From Candidatus Aminicenantota bacterium (GTDB lineage Bacteria; Acidobacteriota; Aminicenantia; JAMOAD01): a stretch of 64,000 nucleotides of DNA. Below, one piece after another: positions 1 through 8,529 of the stretch (positions are counted from its first letter, which is position 1; the number at the start of each line of letters is the position of its first letter). The stretch spans positions 1 through 64,000 of the forward strand of contig JAMOUT010000002.1 of NCBI GenBank assembly GCA_027061995.1, in the 5' to 3' direction. Below the pieces are notes generated by a model. The model did not search any database. It had not been told where the DNA came from and worked only from the letters and a program-made list of their open reading frames with translations. The translations under genes were made by a program, and so were the position numbers.

Positions 1-133
1 TAATGATTTTTTTCTGATTAATCCATCTGTTTAACTGAACTCTGATGTATTTAGGGTCCCCCATAGAGGATAAAAATCCTGTATTAAATACAGGGTTGTT
101 CGATGTGATTTTTAACAAGTCAATCCATTTCAT
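1..133 (-). CDS. AbiEi-like type IV antitoxin / winged-helix domain protein, N-terminus only (runs off left edge)
   Basis: Minus-strand translation from ATG at 133: MKWIDLLKITSNNPVFNTGFLSSMGDPKYIRVQLNRWINQKKII..., open to window edge; resembles the N-terminal wHTH of AbiEi-like antitoxins. Not in the supplied ORF list. Confidence 0.5.
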   Translation of the reverse strand, partial: MKWIDLLKITSNNPVFNTGFLSSMGDPKYIRVQLNRWINQKKII

Positions 134-139
134 AGCATA

Positions 140-168
140 ATATTATCATAAATGATAAGTTAATGCAA
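140..168 (-). promoter_or_regulatory. Candidate sigma70 promoter with operator-like inverted repeat (TTATCATAAATGATAA, 143-158)
   Basis: Minus strand TTGCAT-17 bp-TAATAT; perfect 7-bp inverted repeat with 2-bp centre lies in the spacer; -10 ends 6 nt before ATG. Confidence 0.45.
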
Positions 169-245
169 TATAAGAGAGATATATTTAATATTATATATCA
201 AGTAATTAATCGTCAATGGTCTCTGTTTAGAGAATAAGGATTGAC

Positions 246-738
246 TTATCTGTTTTCTATCGCTTTTTTTAAGGATTTTATCTGATTATCTATTTTTTTA
301 TCTAAATTATTTATATTACCGCCTCTTCTTTTTACTCTCCTCAGTCTTGTTTTGAAATTTTTAAGTCTGTTTATAGCCCTTAAAGTTAAATTTCTTACTT
401 TTGATGAAATTTTACTGTCTTTATTTTTATTTTCTTTGTAATAATTAGTTACACATTCGGAAATTATCTGTGTCCAAGGAGAACATACCACTATAGCCGT
501 TCCCCAAGCACCGGGATCAGTATCTTCATAATGGGTCATCGGATTGGTAACTTTTGTTTCTTTACATATACATTGTTCATAATTACAAAAATCAAAATAA
601 CAAGGGATATTCGCTTCTTTGTTTTCTTTAATACATTGTTTATACTTTTGATAACAATCAAAATCAAATCTTTTCTGAGAGAAACTCAGGGAAAGGAAGA
701 AAACCAAAATCATGAAAACAATAGAAACTTTTTATCAT
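246..738 (-). pseudogene. Cys-rich secreted protein, apparently frameshifted at its 5' end (intact ORF 246-713)
   Basis: ORF 155 aa with 8 Cys. GGAGG SD (745-749) and ATG (736-738) lie out of frame; removing one base of the T5 tract at 729-733 gives MIKVSIVFMILVFFLSLSFSQ..., a signal peptide. Confidence 0.5.
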
Positions 739-868
739 AACTTTCCTCCATTAAAAGTAATGTTTACAATATTCCGTATAATATAATTGTTTGATTTTTT
801 AGTAAATAAAATATTGCTTAAAATGATACTCTTATGAAAAATCCGAGGTTTTTTATGATAGTAGATTA

Positions 869-2107
869 TTATATCTCTTTTTCACTTTTGGCTATAACAA
901 GTGCTGCCGCAGCATCTCCGAGGACATTGCTTACTGTTCTCAGCATATCGAGAATCCTGTCAACTCCCAAAATCAGGGCTATCCCTTCAACAGGAACATT
1001 TATTGCTCTTAAAATCATGGCAAGAGTTATGATACCGACTCCGGGAACACCTGCGGTTCCTATTGAGGCAAGGGTAGCGGTTAAAACTATGGTAATCTGT
1101 CCGCTAAGTCCGAGATGAATCCCGTAAACTTGAGCTATGAAAACAGCGGCTACACCTTGATATAAGCCTGTTCCATCCATATTAATGGTGGCTCCGAGAG
1201 GTAAAACAAAGCTTGAGATATATGACGGGACTTTGAATTTTTTTTCAACTGTTTCCATTGTAACGGGTAGGGTTGCGTTGGAGGATGATGTTGAAAAAGC
1301 CAATAGCATAACTTCTCTCATTTTTTTCAGAAACTCTCTTATACTTATTTTACTGAGAAATTTTACAAAGAAAGGCAATATTATAAAAGTATGAATGAAT
1401 AAAGCTAAAATCACCGTTATTGAGTATGTAAACAGAGTAAGAAGAATTTTGTATCCGTATTTACCGATAATAGCCGCAAGAAGGGCGAAAACACCGTAAG
1501 GGGCAAACTTCATTATAATATCAACGACTTTTATACTTACATCACTGACAGAATTAAAAAACTTTAATAGAGGCTCTCCTCTCTCCTTCGGTAGCAGAGT
1601 TAAGGCGATTCCGAATATTATGGCTATGAAGATTACTTGTAACATATTTGCCTTTGTAAATGATTGCACGGGGTTTTTGGGAACTATATTAACGAATGTA
1701 TCGGTAATAGATGTTTTTTCCTTTACTTTATTTATGTTTATTTTATCCGTTTTTACATAATTTTGATAAAGTTGTTGTTTTGTCTCTTTTTTTATATATT
1801 TTCCGGGCTGTAAGATATTAACCGCCAAAAGTCCGATTATTATGGCGATAATTGTTGTGCCGAAATAAAAAAGGAGAGTTTTCGCTCCTATTCTCCCGAG
1901 CTTTCTTATATCTCCGAGGCTTGCTGTTCCTACAAACAGGGAAGAGAACACAAGGGGTAAAACAATCATTGTTATCAGTCTGAGAAAAATATCACCGACA
2001 GGTTGCAATAATACCGCTTTTTCCCCGACTAAGACTCCGAAAAGAACTCCGAATACCAAACCCAATATTATTTTTGTATGAAGCTCCATATTTTTCCAAA
2101 ACTTCAT
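869..2107 (-). CDS. Dicarboxylate/amino acid:cation symporter (DAACS family)
   Basis: 412 aa; MKFWKNMELHTKIILGLVFGVLFGVLVG..., STSSSNATLPVTM and GATINMDGTGLYQG signature motifs. Confidence 0.95.
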   Translation of the reverse strand: MKFWKNMELHTKIILGLVFGVLFGVLVGEKAVLLQPVGDIFLRLITMIVLPLVFSSLFVGTASLGDIRKLGRIGAKTLLFYFGTTIIAIIIGLLAVNILQPGKYIKKETKQQLYQNYVKTDKININKVKEKTSITDTFVNIVPKNPVQSFTKANMLQVIFIAIIFGIALTLLPKERGEPLLKFFNSVSDVSIKVVDIIMKFAPYGVFALLAAIIGKYGYKILLTLFTYSITVILALFIHTFIILPFFVKFLSKISIREFLKKMREVMLLAFSTSSSNATLPVTMETVEKKFKVPSYISSFVLPLGATINMDGTGLYQGVAAVFIAQVYGIHLGLSGQITIVLTATLASIGTAGVPGVGIITLAMILRAINVPVEGIALILGVDRILDMLRTVSNVLGDAAAALVIAKSEKEI

Positions 2108-3048
2108 TCTTTTTCTCCGATATATATTTTTCTCCCGATTCTTCTATCATAATCGGATGCAAAACCATTTCCCGAAAATTTATTTATGATATTATCGAAA
2201 ATATTCATCTGTGAATCTATATAATCGGCAAAATGCAGGGCAAGAGCCTCTCTTGTCATGGGAACCTGATATGAACCGAATTCATAAGAACCATGATGAG
2301 ATATGATAAAATGAGTTAATTGGGTTAATAATTCTTTAGGAAAACCTATTATCTGCTGCGCTTCCTCTTTAACTATTTGAACACCTATTATTATATGTCC
2401 GAGAAGCAAACCCTCTTCTGTTTCCGATTTTTCATTAACATCTTTTATCTCTTTTATCTTACCTATATCATGAAGAAAACCACCCATGACTAATAATTCT
2501 TTGTTTAATGAATATTTTTCTCCGAGAAAAAGAGCTATCTCCACAACCGAGAGAGTATGTTCGAGAAGACCGCCTACATAGCTGTGGTGAATTTTTTTTG
2601 CTCCGGGCCAATTAAGAAATTGGGTTTTATATTTTGTTGATATCCTTTTTATAAGTTCAAGAAGAAAACTGTTGTGAACCTCTTTTTTAAGTATGTTCTC
2701 AAGTTTTTCCCACATTTTTTCGGGAGTTTCCTTTGATGAAGGCAATATATCGGTAGGAGAGATTTCATCTTCAAAAATTTCTCTTATCTCTTTTATTTTC
2801 AACTGTTTATTATTATTGTATGTTTCAACCAAAGCATCAATAAACACTATTTTTCCCTCATTTATTATCTCTGATATTTTTTCCGCATTTTCCCAAATCT
2901 TACCGTTGATTTCCCCTGTTTTATCCTCGAAAGTCAAATCAAGATAATCTTTGCCGGTTCTTGCAGTTCTTTTGCTTTTGTTCTTTAAAACATAATACCA
3001 TTTGACGGAATCACCGGTTTTTAAATCTTTTATATAAGCTTTATCCAT
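2104..3048 (-). CDS. 3'-5' exoribonuclease YhaM-like (OB-fold + HD domain)
   Basis: OB-fold N-terminus (TGEINGKIWENAEKI) and HD domain (HHSYVGGLLEHTLSV ... GGFLHDIGKI). Start set at MDKAYIKDLK, with short overlap to pepT. Confidence 0.9.
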   Translation of the reverse strand: MDKAYIKDLKTGDSVKWYYVLKNKSKRTARTGKDYLDLTFEDKTGEINGKIWENAEKISEIINEGKIVFIDALVETYNNNKQLKIKEIREIFEDEISPTDILPSSKETPEKMWEKLENILKKEVHNSFLLELIKRISTKYKTQFLNWPGAKKIHHSYVGGLLEHTLSVVEIALFLGEKYSLNKELLVMGGFLHDIGKIKEIKDVNEKSETEEGLLLGHIIIGVQIVKEEAQQIIGFPKELLTQLTHFIISHHGSYEFGSYQVPMTREALALHFADYIDSQMNIFDNIINKFSGNGFASDYDRRIGRKIYIGEKE

Positions 3049-4282
3049 TATTTTTTTCAGCCCATAATTTAACGAGGTTAATGATAACATCAACTGCTTT
3101 TTCCATGGATTGATAGCTTATCCATTCCCTTTTGGAGTGAAAATTGTGTCCCCCCGTAAAAAGATTGGGTGTCGGAATCCCTTCAAATGTAAGTTTGGCT
3201 CCGTCTGTTCCGCCTCTTATGGGAGTTCTGATAGGACTTATTCCCGAATTTTCGATAGCTTTTATTGCAAGATTAACAACTTCGGGATTTTGATCCAATA
3301 TCTTTTTCATGTTTCTGTAAGATTCTTTTACCTCCACCGTATATGCTGCTCCGGGGAATTTTTCAACCGATTTTTTAACCAACTCTTCCAACATATCCTC
3401 TTTCTGTTTTAACCCCTCTTCAACAAAATCTCTGATAATAAAAAATATGGTTGTTTCTTCTTCATTTCCCGATACTTCCACAGGATGAATGTAACCCTCT
3501 TTTTTATCTGTTGTTTCGGGGCTCATATCTTTCGGTAAATTCGCAAGAAAATCGCCCGCAATTTTTATTGAATTGACCATCTTTCCTTTTGCATAACCGG
3601 GATGAACATTGATTCCCTTTATCTTTATTATCATTGAGTCAGCATTAAAATTTTCATCTTCTATCTCTCCGTCGGCGCCACCGTCTATGGTATAGGCTAC
3701 TTTTGCTCCGAATTTTTCTTTGTTAAATTTAACTGTTCCTCTGCCGATTTCTTCGTCAGGGGTAAAAGCTATTCTTATTTCCGGTCTTTTTATCTCGGGG
3801 TGTTCGATGAGATATTTAACCGCTTCCATTATTTCCGAAACTCCGGCTTTATCATCTCCTCCGAGAAGAGTTGTTCCGTCCGAAGTTATAATATCTTCCC
3901 CTATATGTTTTTTAAGTTCTTCATCCTCTTTTATCACCACTGTTTTATCTCCGGGGAGAACAATATCCCCTCCCTGATAATTTTTGTTGACAATGGGGTT
4001 TACATTTTTTCCGGATACAGCCGGAGCCGTATCAAGGTGAGATATTAAGCCGATTGTTTGTTTATTATTATCCATGTTTGAAGGAAGGGTGGCATAAACA
4101 TAACAGAATTCATCAACCTCAACATTTTTCAGCCCCATATCTTTTAACTCTTTCTCCAATATTTCAGCCAAATCAAACTGTTTTTTTGTTGATGGTGTTG
4201 ATTCGCTTTTTTCATCAGATTGAGTATCAACCTTTACATAGGATAAAAATCTTTCCAATAAAGTTTCATATTTATTTGACAT
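3041..4282 (-). CDS. pepT: Peptidase T (tripeptide aminopeptidase, M20 family)
   Basis: 413 aa; GLISHLDTAPAVSG, TLLGGDDKAG, FTPDEEIGRG, IRGGTDGAKL, FTGGHNFHSKREW. Confidence 0.95.
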   Translation of the reverse strand: MSNKYETLLERFLSYVKVDTQSDEKSESTPSTKKQFDLAEILEKELKDMGLKNVEVDEFCYVYATLPSNMDNNKQTIGLISHLDTAPAVSGKNVNPIVNKNYQGGDIVLPGDKTVVIKEDEELKKHIGEDIITSDGTTLLGGDDKAGVSEIMEAVKYLIEHPEIKRPEIRIAFTPDEEIGRGTVKFNKEKFGAKVAYTIDGGADGEIEDENFNADSMIIKIKGINVHPGYAKGKMVNSIKIAGDFLANLPKDMSPETTDKKEGYIHPVEVSGNEEETTIFFIIRDFVEEGLKQKEDMLEELVKKSVEKFPGAAYTVEVKESYRNMKKILDQNPEVVNLAIKAIENSGISPIRTPIRGGTDGAKLTFEGIPTPNLFTGGHNFHSKREWISYQSMEKAVDVIINLVKLWAEKNNG

Positions 4283-4291
4283 TATTACCTC

Positions 4292-4792
4292 CTATAATTC
4301 TTTTAATTGTTCCTGACAATCTCTGTTTTGCTCTTTTATCTTTTGTATTATATGTTTTACAGCTTTAATTAAAGGGAAAAAATTCTCTTCTATTGATTTC
4401 GGGCTTCCTGGAAGATTTATGATTAGGGTTTTTCCCGATAGTCCTGCTACTGCTCTTGAAATGGATGCCATGGGTGTTTTTTTTAATCCGTTAGCAACCA
4501 TTGCATATTCAAAACCGGTAATCCTTTTATCTATAAATTCCAATGATACATCGGGTGTTATATCCCTGTCCGTTATCCCGGTTCCACCCGAGGTTATTAT
4601 AAAATCAAAGTTATTTATATTATTGGTAAATTCTTTCCTTAGAATATCCTTGTCATCGGGAATAATGATTTTCTCCTTGACGGCAAAGCCCTCATTGATT
4701 AAAAACTCTTTTAGTATCTCACCGCTTTTGTCCACTCTTTCTCCTCTCGAACCTTTATCACTAAGGACAATCACTAAAGTTTTTATCATCAC
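4292..4792 (-). CDS. MogA/MoaB-family molybdenum cofactor biosynthesis protein
   Basis: LSDKGSRGERVDKSG, FIITSGGTGITDRDITPDV, INLPGSPKSIEENF. Confidence 0.9.
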   Translation of the reverse strand: MMIKTLVIVLSDKGSRGERVDKSGEILKEFLINEGFAVKEKIIIPDDKDILRKEFTNNINNFDFIITSGGTGITDRDITPDVSLEFIDKRITGFEYAMVANGLKKTPMASISRAVAGLSGKTLIINLPGSPKSIEENFFPLIKAVKHIIQKIKEQNRDCQEQLKEL

Positions 4793-5012
4793 AAAATTTA
4801 TAATATTTGGGAAGTGATGTCAAGTAAAATATTTTTGAAACGGATTGATTTTAAAAGACTGATAATTAATATAGGATATCCGTTCGGATGATTTATTTTA
4901 TGATTTATAATCCGAGAGAACATAGGATTTTAACCTTTTATTATTTATAATGGACTGATTTTCACTATTTTGATTCGGTTTTCTTATTCTCATAAAAAAT
5001 TATATATCATTG

Positions 5013-5041
5013 TTGACAATCTTGCTGAAAATAGTTATAAA
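5013..5041 (+). promoter_or_regulatory. Sigma70-type promoter upstream of tusE-like gene
   Basis: TTGACA (5013-5018), 17 bp, TATAAA (5036-5041), then AAGGAGGA before ATG 5070. Confidence 0.75.
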
Positions 5042-5069
5042 TAAATATATTATTAACAAGGAGGATTAG

Positions 5070-5384
5070 ATGATTAAAGAATTAAACGGAAAAAAGTATG
5101 AACTTAGCGATGATGGTTATTTAAAGGATTGGAAACAATGGGATGAAGATATTGCAAAAGCATTTGCCGAAGAGCTCGGAATAGGTGAACTAAATGAAAA
5201 TCATTGGAAGGTTATTAATTATTTAAGGGATTATTATGAAAAGAATGAAGTTTCTCCGAGTCTCAGAAAAATTACAAAAGAGAGTGGGGTGTCCACAAAA
5301 GAGATGTATTCGCTCTTTCCGAACGGACCTGCAAAAAAGGCTGCCAAGATTGCCGGTTTGACAAAACCCAAAGGTTGTATTTAG
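5070..5384 (+). CDS. TusE/DsrC-family sulfur relay protein
   Basis: 104 aa; DEDIAKAFAEELGI, NHWKVINYLRDYYEK, C-terminal GLTKPKGCI with conserved penultimate Cys; the upstream Cys of DsrC is Ala. Confidence 0.9.
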   Translation: MIKELNGKKYELSDDGYLKDWKQWDEDIAKAFAEELGIGELNENHWKVINYLRDYYEKNEVSPSLRKITKESGVSTKEMYSLFPNGPAKKAAKIAGLTKPKGCI

Positions 5385-5395
5385 GAGTAATTATA

Positions 5396-5875
5396 ATGGA
5401 AAATCAAAATTATGAGCCCATTAAAAAAGTTTCGATTATTATCTCAAAAGGTTCGCTTGTTGATGTATATCCCGGGCTAATTATGGCTAATGGTGCGAGA
5501 ATGGAGGGGATAGAAGCAAGTTTGTTTTTTACTTTTTTCGGACTTGATGCAATCATAGATAAAAGAATGGATAAACTTAAAGTCCCCACCGTGGGAAATC
5601 CCGCAATGCATATGGCGAGCATATTGGGGATTATTCCGGGAATGTCCGCTATTGCAACGATGATGATGAAGAGAGAGATGGAAAAGCTTGATATACCCCC
5701 CGTCAGAGAGTTTATAGAGATGATTCATGATGCGGGAGCAAAACTTTATGCGTGCAAAGCCACTGTTGATATGTTTCATTTAACTGAGAAAGATTTTTGC
5801 GAACAGGTTGACGGAGTTCTTACAGTGGGAGAATTTTATGAAATATCTGCGGGAGCTCAGATAATATACACATAA
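5396..5875 (+). CDS. DsrE/DsrF-like (DsrE2) family protein
   Basis: SIIISKGSLVDVYPGLIMANGARMEG, FTFFGLDAI, KLYACKATVDMF (conserved Cys). Start set at MENQNYEP. Confidence 0.85.
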   Translation: MENQNYEPIKKVSIIISKGSLVDVYPGLIMANGARMEGIEASLFFTFFGLDAIIDKRMDKLKVPTVGNPAMHMASILGIIPGMSAIATMMMKREMEKLDIPPVREFIEMIHDAGAKLYACKATVDMFHLTEKDFCEQVDGVLTVGEFYEISAGAQIIYT

Positions 5876-5886
5876 TAGGAATAAAA

Positions 5887-5999
5887 TTATTTTTTATCCC
5901 TTTCTATAATAAGCTCCGCTACTTTTTGCCCGATAAAAGCATACCTTTGGATATGGTTATTTCATCAAGTTTCATGTTTTTCTCCTTTTGTTTGCTCAT
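5887..5999 (-). pseudogene. Short frame-disrupted CDS downstream of nifU
   Basis: Good SD then MSKQKEKNMKLDEITISKGMLLSGKK*; the +1 frame continues as ...YAFIGQKVAELIIERDKK*. Confidence 0.35.
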
Positions 6000-6000
6000 C

Positions 6001-6387
6001 TTATCCCTCCTTTTTATCCTTTTTTTTAAAATAATCCTCAATAGCCGCTTTTATTCCTTCCTCAGCTAATAGAGAACAATGCATTTTAACGGTCGGAAGT
6101 CCGTCAAGAGCTTCTGCAACCGCTTTATTTGTAATTTTCAGAGCTTCATCTATAGGTTTGTTCAATACCATTTGAGTAACTTTTGATGATGTGGCTATAG
6201 CTGCAACGCAACCGAAAGTTTTAAATTTTACATCAGTAAGTATTCCGTCTCTCACTTTAATATATATCCACATCATATCTCCGCATGTGGGATTACCCAC
6301 TTGTCCTATTCCGTCAGCATCTTTTATTTCACCCATATTTTTAGGGTTTCTAAACTCCTCAATAACTTTTTCACTATAATCAAGCAT
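6001..6387 (-). CDS. nifU: NifU/IscU-like Fe-S scaffold protein
   Basis: DYSEKVIEEFRNPKNMGEI, GNPTCGDMMWIYIKV, FKTFGCVAAIATSS, HCSLLAEEGI: three scaffold Cys retained. Confidence 0.95.
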   Translation of the reverse strand: MLDYSEKVIEEFRNPKNMGEIKDADGIGQVGNPTCGDMMWIYIKVRDGILTDVKFKTFGCVAAIATSSKVTQMVLNKPIDEALKITNKAVAEALDGLPTVKMHCSLLAEEGIKAAIEDYFKKKDKKEG

Positions 6388-6412
6388 TTTAACCTCCCAT
6401 AAATATTGTTAA

Positions 6413-7621
6413 TTAATTCGGCTCCACTTCATATCCGGCTTTATTTATTGCGTTAACAATCATACGATAATCGGTATCACCGTCAACAAAAACCATCTTT
6501 GTCTTTAAATCTATTACAACATCCGTAACACCATTCAATTTATTAATACTCTCTTTAATGGCATCAACGCAACCCATACATTGAAGCCCGGAGACTTTTA
6601 ATTTAAACTTCATTTTTTTCTCCTTTTTTGATTTTATTCTTATTTGAGGCAAAAAGATTATTAAAAGTAATAAAACCGATGAAAAAATCTTAATCCATAC
6701 AGGGATGAATTTTCCCCCTCCGGAAAGTATGGAGCTATTATCACCGGCTATTCTCCATATATAATCAAAAATTAATCCTGAGGCGGTTGATATGATTACA
6801 ATCATAAAAAGATAGAGAGCGGCGAATTTTTTTCCGAGTTCTTTATATACGAAAGTTATTGTTACTGTATTCGTAGCGGGTCCTGCGATAAGAAAAGCGA
6901 GAGCGGCTCCGGGGTTAAGCCCTTTCCAAATCATGGCGGCTGCAATTGGAATTGAACCTGTGGCGCAAACATAGAGAGGTATGGAGATTAAAAGCATAAT
7001 AGGGTAGGATATCCAGGGATTTGAAAGATATCTCATGAAAAAATCCGATGGTATGATAGCAGTGATTGCTCCTCCGAGTAAAACACCGATTATAAGCCAT
7101 TTTCCTATCTCTTTGGGAAGATAAAAGAAACCATAGTTAATAATCTCCAAAACTCCCCCTTTCTTCCCTTTTTTAGGTGCACTCGTTTCAATAATTTCCC
7201 CCTTATCTTTAATAAACAAAGCGGAACCTCCGAGTAAAAGTCCTCCGATTAAAGCTGCAAGAGGTCTGAAAACAGCAAATAAAATTCCGAGAAAAGCATA
7301 AGTGGCAAAAATGGAATCAATACCGGTTGTAGGAGTTGAAAAAAGAAAAGCGAGAACAGATGGTTTTTTTGCGCCATCCCGTTTTAAAGAAGCTGCTATC
7401 GGGATAACTCCGCATGAACAGACGGGTAAAGGAATACCGAATAAAACAGATTTGATAACCGATGAAATATTTCCTTTACCAAGATGTTTTACTATTAAAT
7501 CTTTTCCTACAAACACATGAAGAATACCGGCAAATAAAAATCCCAAAAAGAGAAAAGGGGAAACATCAAGAAGTAATAACCAAGATTCCTTTAAAATTTT
7601 TACTAAAATATTAAAAATCAT
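6413..7621 (-). CDS. SO_0444-type permease with C-terminal HMA metal-binding domain
   Basis: FGIPLPVCSCGVIPIAASLKRDGAKKPSVLAFLFSTPTTG, LAFLIAGPATNTVT; C-terminal KVSGLQCMGCVDAIKESI (CxxC). Confidence 0.88.
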   Translation of the reverse strand: MIFNILVKILKESWLLLLDVSPFLFLGFLFAGILHVFVGKDLIVKHLGKGNISSVIKSVLFGIPLPVCSCGVIPIAASLKRDGAKKPSVLAFLFSTPTTGIDSIFATYAFLGILFAVFRPLAALIGGLLLGGSALFIKDKGEIIETSAPKKGKKGGVLEIINYGFFYLPKEIGKWLIIGVLLGGAITAIIPSDFFMRYLSNPWISYPIMLLISIPLYVCATGSIPIAAAMIWKGLNPGAALAFLIAGPATNTVTITFVYKELGKKFAALYLFMIVIISTASGLIFDYIWRIAGDNSSILSGGGKFIPVWIKIFSSVLLLLIIFLPQIRIKSKKEKKMKFKLKVSGLQCMGCVDAIKESINKLNGVTDVVIDLKTKMVFVDGDTDYRMIVNAINKAGYEVEPN

Positions 7622-8529
7622 ATATTCACCATCCTTTCGAGAGAATTTCTTGCGGAATTTATAATACTTTCAGAAATAAAAATCTCATATCTTTCATTAA
7701 AAAGCGAATTATATATATCTTTTAAACTTGTTTTTTTCATATTAAAACAGAGCTTAGGTTCTCCGAGAGAATAAAAATCTTTCTCGGGATTCTCTTTATT
7801 GAGACGATATATTAATCCTGATTCCGTTCCTATGATAAATCTTTTTTTATCGGATTCCGCAGCTCTTTTTAAAATTCCCGATGTTGACAAAACGAAGTCC
7901 GCTTCTTTTAAAACTTCTGGTGGAGATTCCGGATGAATAAGAATCTCCGCATCAGGATATTTTTCTTTCATTCTTAAAACTTCATATTTATTAAATCTAT
8001 TATGGACATAACAAAATCCGTCATAAGGAATAATCTCCTTTTTCGTATGAAGAGAAACCCAATTGGCAAGATTTTTATCAGGTAAAAAAACCACTCTTTT
8101 TTGTTTTAAAGAGTTGACAATTTTGATTGCATTCGAAGATGTGCAGCAAATATCAACTACGGATTTTACTTTGGCATTTGTATTAACATAAGCTACGAAA
8201 GCGGCATCAGGATACTCTTCTCTGAGTTTCCTTACATCATCCGATGATATTTGATCAGCCATAGGGCAGCCTGCATCTTTAACGGGGAGAAGAATTTTTT
8301 TATCGGGAGAGAGAATCTTAGCGGTTTCCGCCATAAATCTGACTCCTGCGAAAACTATAATTGAAGCGCCCGATTTTTTCGCTATCTTTGAAAGTTCAAG
8401 AGAATCTCCGACAAAATCCGCAATTTCCTGAACTTCCGGTAATTGATAATTATGGGCGATTATTATAGCATTTTTATCCTTTTTTAATTTTGATAAGGTT
8501 TCTTTTGTGCTTTTCATCTTTTCCCCCAT
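7618..8529 (-). CDS. nadA: Quinolinate synthase
   Basis: IIAHNYQLPEVQEIADFVGDSLELS, three cluster Cys (GCPMADQ, ICCTSSNA, KLCFNMKK). Confidence 0.95.
   Translation of the reverse strand: MGEKMKSTKETLSKLKKDKNAIIIAHNYQLPEVQEIADFVGDSLELSKIAKKSGASIIVFAGVRFMAETAKILSPDKKILLPVKDAGCPMADQISSDDVRKLREEYPDAAFVAYVNTNAKVKSVVDICCTSSNAIKIVNSLKQKRVVFLPDKNLANWVSLHTKKEIIPYDGFCYVHNRFNKYEVLRMKEKYPDAEILIHPESPPEVLKEADFVLSTSGILKRAAESDKKRFIIGTESGLIYRLNKENPEKDFYSLGEPKLCFNMKKTSLKDIYNSLFNERYEIFISESIINSARNSLERMVNI

Noticed and set aside
834-1394. Plus-strand ORFs opposite the symporter gene
   Set aside because: Antisense shadow ORFs; the minus frame carries full DAACS motifs.
3110-4368. Several plus-strand ORFs opposite pepT
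   Set aside because: Antisense to a well-supported pepT; no SD or family motifs.
5410-5779. Minus-strand ORFs opposite DsrE2
   Set aside because: Shadow ORFs of a clear conserved + strand gene.
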